Source of the DNA: an uncultured Bacilli bacterium
GTDB taxonomy: Bacteria > Bacillota_I > Bacilli_A > RF39 > UBA660
Length of the DNA: 10,970 nt
Direction of reading: 5' to 3'
Assembly: GCA_947631655.1 (NCBI GenBank)
Contig: CANRME010000038.1
Span: forward strand, 1-10,970
Shown here piece by piece: positions 6,822-10,970 of this stretch. The position numbers and the translations under genes are program-made. Below the pieces are notes generated by a model. That model did not search any database and was not told the origin of the DNA. It saw nothing but the letters and a program-made list of their open reading frames with translations. How positions within the stretch are numbered: position 1 is the first letter of the stretch; every line of letters begins with the position of its first letter.

Positions 6822-6842
6822 TTATGAAAAAGGATTGTCCAT
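6822..6842 (-). CDS. Leader ORF (MDNPFS) upstream of the toxin
   Basis: A six-codon ORF has a good AAGGAG site (6851-6856) eight bases before its ATG. Its TAA stop lies directly against the GGGGG site of the toxin ORF and in the same frame. Such an arrangement lets terminating ribosomes restart at the toxin, comparable in logic to the mok leader of hok/sok. An in-frame ATG six bases further upstream is too close to the site to be the start. Confidence 0.45.
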   Translation of the reverse strand: MDNPFS

Positions 6843-6850
6843 AGACATCA

Positions 6851-6856
6851 CTCCTT
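6851..6856 (-). promoter_or_regulatory. Ribosome binding site of the leader ORF
   Basis: AAGGAG on the minus strand (within GGAAGGAG), eight bases before the leader ATG. It is the only strong ribosome binding site in the toxin message and decides where ribosomes enter. Confidence 0.6.
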
Positions 6857-6920
6857 CCAAATTATAAAAATAAGTTGGATTAGAGGATGAAACACTCAAA
6901 TATGATATCTCTTACTCCTT

Positions 6921-6950
6921 ATTATAATATACTAATAGTTAATTTGTCTA
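6921..6950 (-). promoter_or_regulatory. Promoter of the toxin message
   Basis: On the minus strand TAGACA (6945-6950), an 18-base spacer and a perfect TATAAT (6921-6926). The predicted start near 6914 coincides with the outer edge of the inverted repeat. Confidence 0.7.
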
Positions 6951-6985
6951 GAATAAATATTCATAATTTGTAAATTAAGTTATAA

Positions 6986-7014
6986 TGGACGGCTTAATTT
7001 TTTTGTGATATGAT
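6986..7014 (+). promoter_or_regulatory. Possible promoter of ppaC
   Basis: TGGACG (6986-6991), 17 bases, then TATGAT (7009-7014) preceded by TG at the extended -10 position. It sits inside a region that can also fold as an 8-bp AAATTAAG/CTTAATTT hairpin followed by T residues (6972-7005), so terminator or attenuator function is an alternative. Confidence 0.45.
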
Positions 7015-7040
7015 TGTAGAGAATAGAAAGAGGAATACTT

Positions 7041-8657
7041 ATGGAAGTTACATATATCTTTGGACATAAAAAACCAGATACAGATTCAGTTGTAGCTAGT
7101 ATTGCTTTATCTTATCTTAAAAATGCATTAGGTATTAATGCCGTGCCAAGAGTATTAGGTGGTATTAATAAAGAAACAAAATTTGTATTAGATTATTTTG
7201 GTTTTAAAGAACCAAAATATTTGAATGATGTTAAGATTGAAATAAAAGACATGATATATAATACGAAAGCTTTTATAAATGAAAATAGCTCAATATATGA
7301 TGCTTTTAATATGATGCAAAGTTTAAGTGTGACAGGGCTTCCAATAGTAGATAGTAATAGATATTTAGTAGGTTATACTAATTTAAAAGAAATAGCTAAG
7401 TTTTTGATAAATGGAGATATTTATAATATTCATTCTACTTATAATAATATTTTAAATGTTATAGAAGGAGAAGAAGTATTAAAGTTTAATGATAATATAG
7501 AGGGGTTACTTATCACCGCTACTTATAGGAGTAGTACTTTTACTAGTGAAATAAAACTAGATAGTAATAGTATTGTAATTGTTGGAGATAGACAAAATAT
7601 TATAGAATATGCTATTGATACGAAAGTAAAACTTATTGTGGTAGTAGGGGGAAGTAGTATAAGTGTCGAATTACTTAATAAAGCAAGATTAAATAAAGTA
7701 AATATTATATTTACGAAGAACAATACTTATACGACAATTAACAAAATAAAACTGGCGAACTTTGTTAAATTAATTAATACAAATGAAAATCCGATAACTT
7801 TTGGATATAGTGATACAAGAGATGATTTTATTGATGCGGCGAATCATTTTGGGCATACTAATTATCCGGTTGTTACGAAAGATAATAAATGTGTGGGAAT
7901 GCTAAGATTAGTTGATGCAAATAATTATAAAAAGAAAAAAGTAATTTTAGTAGATCATAACGAGTTAGAACAAAGTGTAGATGGTTTAGAAGAAGCAGAG
8001 ATAGTGGAGATAATCGACCATCATAATTTAGGAACGATAGGTACTAATAAACCAATTAATTTTAGAAGTATGCCGGTAGGTTGTACGAATACCATTATTT
8101 ATAAATTATTTTTAGAAAGTAATGTAAGGGTACCTAAAGAAATCGCGGGAATTATGTTGAGTGCAGTCTTATCAGATACGTTGATGCTTAAAAGTCCGAC
8201 AACTACGAAATTAGATAGAGAAGCAGCAAGTGATTTAGCTAAGATTTGTGGAGAAGATATAGAAAGTTTAGGGATTAAAATATTTAAAGCTGGTAGTTCG
8301 ATAAAAGGATTAAGTCCAAATGAAATAATCTATAATGATTTTAAAGAATTTAAACATGAAGATGAAAGAATTGGAATTGGGCAAATAACAACATTAGATA
8401 TAGAAGACATATTAGAACAAAAAGATGAATATATTAGAGAATTAAATAAAATGGAACAAGACGGGTATAAGTTAGCATTACTTTTTATAACAGATATTGT
8501 AAATAATGGAAGTTATTTGTTGTATAATAATAAAGGAGAGAGTATAATAAGTAATGCTTATAATTTAAGCAGTATTCATGAAGGGGTTTATTTAGATGGT
8601 GTTGTTTCTAGAAAGAAACAAATGGTACCACCAATATTAGATTATTTAGAAAAATAA
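7041..8657 (+). CDS. ppaC: Manganese-dependent inorganic pyrophosphatase with CBS and DRTGG regulatory domains
   Basis: Family II pyrophosphatases hydrolyse pyrophosphate to two phosphates, driving nucleotide and protein synthesis in the cytoplasm. The N-terminal DHH motif GHKKPDTDS gives ligands H9, D13 and D15; further metal sites are D305 (VDHN), D326-H327-H328 (IDHH) and D379 (LSDT). The DHHA2 domain ends with the substrate-binding R524-K-K motif near the C-terminus. Between the first DHH segment and residue 305 lies an insertion of about 240 residues made of a CBS motif (about 62-120), a DRTGG-like domain (about 125-235) and a second CBS motif (about 240-300). This is the architecture of CBS-PPases such as the Clostridium perfringens enzyme, which are regulated by adenine nucleotides. 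At 538 residues it is full length. The start has an AGAGG-type site seven bases upstream. The next gene follows after 22 bases. Confidence 0.96.
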   Translation: MEVTYIFGHKKPDTDSVVASIALSYLKNALGINAVPRVLGGINKETKFVLDYFGFKEPKYLNDVKIEIKDMIYNTKAFINENSSIYDAFNMMQSLSVTGLPIVDSNRYLVGYTNLKEIAKFLINGDIYNIHSTYNNILNVIEGEEVLKFNDNIEGLLITATYRSSTFTSEIKLDSNSIVIVGDRQNIIEYAIDTKVKLIVVVGGSSISVELLNKARLNKVNIIFTKNNTYTTINKIKLANFVKLINTNENPITFGYSDTRDDFIDAANHFGHTNYPVVTKDNKCVGMLRLVDANNYKKKKVILVDHNELEQSVDGLEEAEIVEIIDHHNLGTIGTNKPINFRSMPVGCTNTIIYKLFLESNVRVPKEIAGIMLSAVLSDTLMLKSPTTTKLDREAASDLAKICGEDIESLGIKIFKAGSSIKGLSPNEIIYNDFKEFKHEDERIGIGQITTLDIEDILEQKDEYIRELNKMEQDGYKLALLFITDIVNNGSYLLYNNKGESIISNAYNLSSIHEGVYLDGVVSRKKQMVPPILDYLEK

Positions 8658-8679
8658 TTAGAAAGTTAAGGGAGTTTTG

Positions 8680-9081
8680 ATGGAAGAATTTAAACCAATT
8701 TATTTAGATGGTTATATTGTTGATTTAACTGCAAATATTTTAGGTAATTATATGAAAAGTTACATAGATAGTTTAACGAGTAATGTAGATAAGTTATTTG
8801 CGATGAATGTTTTAATGTTTTATTTTAATGTTTTTGTATTTAAAAATGATTTTAACAGTTATATGAGTTATAATGACTTTTTAGAAGGTGGAACATTAGA
8901 TACATACGATGATGGACATACAATATTAACATTACTATTAGGTAGTTTGGAAGATGTTAAAGAAAGAACTGGTAAGAGTTTAAAAGTGTTGTTATCTATG
9001 ATGAATCAGTATAGTAATTTAACTAATTATAGATTAAGTAAAAGAGATGTTGTAAAAAATTTTTATGAATTATATAGCTAA
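8680..9081 (+). CDS. Unrecognised 133-residue protein, co-transcribed with ppaC
   Basis: I do not recognise this family. It is a probably helical, soluble protein without signal peptide, and with a hydrophobic aromatic stretch (about residues 40-57, MNVLMFYFNVFVFKND) that looks like a buried helix rather than a clear membrane span. Asp/Gly-rich turns occur at about 71-80. AAGGGAG (8668-8674) is five bases before the ATG at 8680; the in-frame TTG three bases earlier is too close to it and is not preferred. The gene begins 22 bases after ppaC with no terminator or promoter between, so both are probably one operon. Its stop overlaps a possible small ORF starting at 9065. Confidence 0.8.
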   Translation: MEEFKPIYLDGYIVDLTANILGNYMKSYIDSLTSNVDKLFAMNVLMFYFNVFVFKNDFNSYMSYNDFLEGGTLDTYDDGHTILTLLLGSLEDVKERTGKSLKVLLSMMNQYSNLTNYRLSKRDVVKNFYELYS

Positions 9082-9178
9082 AGAAAATAATATAGATTGT
9101 AATTTTAATAAATATACTTCTTCAGGTGAAGTTAAAAGAACAAGAATTCTTAATTGTTATATGGGAACTAGATGTTAA
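9065..9178 (+). CDS. Possible 37-residue Cys-containing small protein
   Basis: An ATG at 9065, in the +1 frame of the preceding gene and overlapping its last 17 bases, opens a 37-codon frame. The predicted peptide is basic and polar with three Cys, two of them in the C-terminal NCYMGTRC. Codon choice (AGA, TTT, AAT, TGT) is like the neighbours, and the frame fills most of the otherwise unexplained gap before the next gene. Against it: no good ribosome binding site is seen, so it would depend on coupling to the upstream stop codon. It may also be a remnant of an earlier, longer gene end. Confidence 0.3.
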   Translation: MNYIAKENNIDCNFNKYTSSGEVKRTRILNCYMGTRC

Positions 9179-9196
9179 GAGAAAGGGAATGAGTAA

Positions 9197-9946
9197 ATGG
9201 TAGCACTTATTACAGGAGCTAGTAGTGGTATAGGAAGAGATATTGCGAGGTATTTAAGTAAGTTAGGTTATGATTTAATAGTAGTAGCCAGAAGAAAAGA
9301 CTTATTGTTAGAATTAAAGAAAGAATTAAAGACTAAAGTTGAAGTTATTGAGTTAGATTTATCTAAGGAAGAAAATGTTTATAAGTTATATGATATGACT
9401 AAGGGGAGAGTAGATTTTCTAATTAACAATGCTGGATTTGGTTTATTTGGAATGACTTATCAAACAGACTTGGATACCGAACTTAAAATGATTGATGTTA
9501 ATATTAAGTGTGTGCATATTTTAACGAAGTTATTTTTACAAGAGTTTGTTAAAAAAGATAAAGGAAGAATCTTAAATGTGGCTTCTTCCGCGGGATTTAT
9601 GGCAGGGCCAAGACTTAATACGTATTATGCGACTAAAAATTATGTTTTAAAATTTACGATGGCGATATATGAAGAACTTAGAAGAATGAAAAGTAATGTG
9701 CATATAAGTGCATTATGTCCAGGACCGGTTAATACTGAGTTTAATAGAGTAGCTAAAGGAAAATTTGAATTAAAAGGTTTATCTTCCGAGTATGTCGCGA
9801 AATATGCGATAGATAAGTCTTTAAAAAATAAGTTATTAATTGTACCAGGAACAACTATGAAAATTGGAGTATTTATGACAAGACTTGTTCCTTATAAATT
9901 ACTACTTAGAATAACTTATGGAATTCAAAAGAGAAAAGAAAAATAA
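9197..9946 (+). CDS. Short-chain dehydrogenase/reductase (classical SDR)
   Basis: This 249-residue NAD(P)-dependent oxidoreductase has every classical SDR landmark. They are the cofactor motif TGASSGIG (6-13), basic residues after the second strand (ARRKD, pointing to NADPH), the NNAG motif (77-80), catalytic S130 with Y143 and K147 (Y-x-x-x-K), and the PGPVNT segment following the sixth strand. It resembles the DltE/YdfG-like COG0300 group by eye. The substrate cannot be read from the sequence. The C-terminus is basic (KRKEK) and preceded by a hydrophobic stretch, which might bring it to the membrane. AAAGGGA lies eight bases before the ATG. A terminator overlaps its stop codon, so it is the last gene of the unit, possibly the one that begins at ppaC. 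Confidence 0.93.
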   Translation: MVALITGASSGIGRDIARYLSKLGYDLIVVARRKDLLLELKKELKTKVEVIELDLSKEENVYKLYDMTKGRVDFLINNAGFGLFGMTYQTDLDTELKMIDVNIKCVHILTKLFLQEFVKKDKGRILNVASSAGFMAGPRLNTYYATKNYVLKFTMAIYEELRRMKSNVHISALCPGPVNTEFNRVAKGKFELKGLSSEYVAKYAIDKSLKNKLLIVPGTTMKIGVFMTRLVPYKLLLRITYGIQKRKEK

Positions 9947-9967
9947 CTGAATTTTTTCAGTTTTTTT
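9945..9967 (+). terminator. Terminator after the SDR gene
   Basis: AACTGAA pairs with TTCAGTT around a TTTT loop, followed by a T run. The stop codon overlaps the stem base, as in the LysM gene. Confidence 0.85.
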
Positions 9968-9976
9968 ACATTGCGC

Positions 9977-10006
9977 TTGACGAACATAGGTTTGCAGCAG
10001 TATAAT
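9977..10006 (+). promoter_or_regulatory. dinD promoter
   Basis: TTGACG (9977-9982), an 18-base spacer and a perfect TATAAT (10001-10006). Transcription should start near 10013, leaving a 44-base leader. The SOS box lies between and partly over the -35. Confidence 0.8.
9981..9994 (+). promoter_or_regulatory. LexA/DinR-type SOS box
   Basis: CGAACATAGGTTTG fits the Firmicutes LexA (DinR) operator core GAAC-N4-GTTC with a single mismatch (T for the last C). It overlaps the end of the -35 and the spacer, where bound repressor would block RNA polymerase. The gene controlled is a dinD homologue, a known SOS gene in E. coli, which supports the call. Confidence 0.72.
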
Positions 10007-10043
10007 AAAAATATGCAGTAAATAAATTAGATTTTCTATAGAT

Positions 10044-10050
10044 GGGAGGT
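10044..10050 (+). promoter_or_regulatory. Ribosome binding site that sets the dinD start
   Basis: GGGAGGT lies six bases before the ATG at 10057. The in-frame ATG at 10042 overlaps this site and cannot use it. Confidence 0.8.
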
Positions 10051-10056
10051 ATAATA

Positions 10057-10419
10057 ATGAATAATATAGAAAATTATAATGAAAAAATATTTGAAGATAT
10101 TAAACATATCGATGAAGAGGGGAATGAATATTGGTATGCAAGAGAGTTAATGGTTATCCTAGAATATAAAAGGTGGGATAAATTTAGGAATGTTGTAAAT
10201 GATGCTATGGTAGCTTGTGCAAATAGTAATAATATTATTGATGATCATTTTTCCCAAGTGGGAAAAATGATAAATCTAGCTAAAGGTGCCAAAAGAAAAG
10301 TATTAGAATATAAACTTTCACGTTATGCTTGTTACTTAATAGTTTTAAATGCTGACCCAAATAAAGAAGTAGTAGCATTAGGTAAAACTTATTTTGCCGT
10401 TCAAACAAGACGAATGTAA
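10057..10419 (+). CDS. N-terminal DinD fragment (Bro-N-like half)
   Basis: If the TAA at 10417 is real, the message still gives a 120-residue protein from a good start. It comprises the Bro-N-like region, a fold found in phage antirepressors, and ends at QTRRM. Such a product might still be SOS-induced and folded. The remaining C-terminal half has an ATG at 10648 but no clear ribosome binding site, so it is unlikely to be made on its own. Confidence 0.55.
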   Translation: MNNIENYNEKIFEDIKHIDEEGNEYWYARELMVILEYKRWDKFRNVVNDAMVACANSNNIIDDHFSQVGKMINLAKGAKRKVLEYKLSRYACYLIVLNADPNKEVVALGKTYFAVQTRRM

Positions 10420-10881
10420 TTAACAGAAGCAGAATTTAAAAAATTAACGGAAGATGAAAAAAGATTATATCGTCGGAAGAAAATTAGTAATGGTAATAAA
10501 GCGTTATATAAAATAGCTACTGCAAAGGGAGTTAAGAACTATGATAGATTTACTAATGCGGGGTATAAAGGTTTATACAATGGTGAAACTGCTGATGATA
10601 TAGCAAAAAGAAAGGGGTTAAGATATCGGGAAGATATATTAGATAATATGGGTAGTGCCGAGTTGGGAGCAAATATTTTTCGAATTGATTTAACAGAAGA
10701 TTTATTAAAAAAGCAAGATGAAAAAAGTGAAAGTAAAGCTACTAAAACTCATTATGATGTAGGAAAGGCCATTAGAGAAACTATAGCAAAATTGGGTGGA
10801 ACAATGCCAGAAGATTTACCAACACCGAAAAAATCTATTAAGGAATTAAAAAAAGAAGGAAATAAACCATTAATTAAGTAG
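10057..10881 (+). pseudogene. dinD: dinD with a single in-frame stop codon
   Basis: Translating 10057-10881 straight through gives a complete DinD protein except for one TAA at codon 121 (10417-10419). With that codon read as an amino acid the product is 274 residues, the length I recall for E. coli DinD. Conserved blocks lie on both sides in the same frame. Before the stop they include W26-Y-A-R, IDDHF, GAKR, LSRYACYLIV (87-96) and TYFAVQTRR (111-119). After it they include LTEDEKRLY, GYKGLYNGE, MGSAELGANIFR and GGTMPEDLPTP (247-257). Homologues have Glu in the corresponding place (QTRRQE in E. coli), so a GAA-to-TAA change is the simplest cause. DinD is an SOS-induced protein with a Bro-N-like N-terminal domain, reported to disassemble RecA filaments. 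Promoter, SOS box, ribosome binding site and downstream frame are all undamaged, so the event is very recent, strain-specific, or a sequencing error. Confidence 0.88.
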
Positions 10882-10892
10882 GTTTATTTCCT
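10857..10892 (+). terminator. Long hairpin at the dinD end
   Basis: A perfect 12-bp stem (AGGAAATAAACC with GGTTTATTTCCT) with a 12-base loop spans the final codons and stop. The T run after it is poor (CCTTATT), so it may protect the 3' end or act weakly, with the next hairpin as the main terminator. Confidence 0.5.
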
Positions 10893-10914
10893 CCTTATTG
10901 CTTCACTATACCAT

Positions 10915-10933
10915 AAGACATCGTCTTTTTTTT
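10915..10933 (+). terminator. Short terminator hairpin after dinD
   Basis: AAGAC, loop ATC, GTCTT, then a run of T. The stem is only 5 bp but the T run is long. The remaining 37 bases of the window hold nothing recognisable. Confidence 0.55.
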
Positions 10934-10970
10934 GGTCATTTAACATTATAAAGTTACTTAACATCCGATA

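Larger units (their letters stand above)
6682..6913. repeat. Inverted repeat pair bounding the toxin-antitoxin locus
   Basis: AAGAGATATCATATT (6682-6696) and ATCCTCTAATCC (6700-6711) recur as exact reverse complements at 6899-6913 and 6877-6888. The two blocks are separated by 3 bases on the left and 10 on the right. The arms lie just inside the two facing promoters, so both RNAs start with nearly the same sequence, and the toxin message can close on itself end to end. No flanking target-site duplication is seen. Confidence 0.88.

Noticed and set aside
6682..6913. MITE or other mobile element with terminal inverted repeats
   Set aside because: The inverted repeats would fit, but no target-site duplication is visible, and the arms coincide with two promoters, a terminator and a hydrophobic ORF, which a type I TA explains better. 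Not fully excluded.
7523..7723. 66-codon minus-strand frame inside ppaC
   Set aside because: It lies antisense to the conserved DRTGG region of ppaC, and its hydrophobic content is the expected mirror of AT-rich codons.
9065..9178. RiPP/lanthipeptide precursor
   Set aside because: The Cys- and Ser/Thr-containing tail is suggestive, but no modifying enzyme or transporter is nearby; the adjacent SDR is too generic to support it.
10648..10881. Separate 77-residue gene
   Set aside because: It is the C-terminal third of dinD in the same frame as the upstream part, without its own ribosome site.

Overview
The window is strongly AT-rich, with compact gene spacing, AAGGAGG-type ribosome binding sites, TTGACA/TATAAT-type promoters and hairpin-plus-T-tract terminators. 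All recognisable proteins (UvrB, a CBS/DRTGG family II pyrophosphatase, LysM and lipoprotein genes, a DinD homologue) and the tRNA-Cys fit a low-GC Firmicutes/Bacilli-like bacterium, probably an uncultured gut-type or Mollicutes-related lineage. That placement is inference. Trp is encoded by TGG, and all ten main protein genes end in TAA or TAG.

Left part (1-2970): a small three-LysM protein ends in its own terminator. It is followed by a five-helix membrane protein with a large extracellular C-terminal domain and by a small lipoprotein. Each of these three is a separate unit bounded by a visible terminator. A tRNA-Cys(GCA) gene lies on the minus strand with a near-consensus promoter and shares a bidirectional terminator with the lipoprotein gene. 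Positions 3114-4545 hold a tandem duplication of a small unrecognised gene; each copy keeps its own promoter, ribosome binding site and terminator.

Middle (4684-9178): uvrB is complete. Immediately after it, 6640-6950 looks like a previously unannotated type I toxin-antitoxin locus. A 21-residue hydrophobic peptide is encoded on the minus strand, preceded by a tiny in-frame leader ORF. A short RNA is transcribed on the plus strand from a TATAAT promoter to a terminator ending at the toxin stop codon. Inverted repeats link the two ends of the toxin mRNA. This is the most interesting region. It is followed by ppaC, whose product carries regulatory CBS and DRTGG modules, a 133-residue unknown protein in the same apparent operon, and a possible 37-codon Cys-containing sORF.

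Right part (9197-10970): a classical SDR oxidoreductase gene ends in a terminator. Next comes a clear SOS-type promoter (LexA-like box inside the promoter spacer) driving dinD. The dinD reading frame is intact from 10057 to 10881 except for one in-frame TAA at codon 121, so the gene is a very young pseudogene or makes only the N-terminal Bro-N-like half. The DNA-repair content of the window is therefore uvrB, with no visible SOS box, and dinD, with a visible SOS box but an interrupted product.
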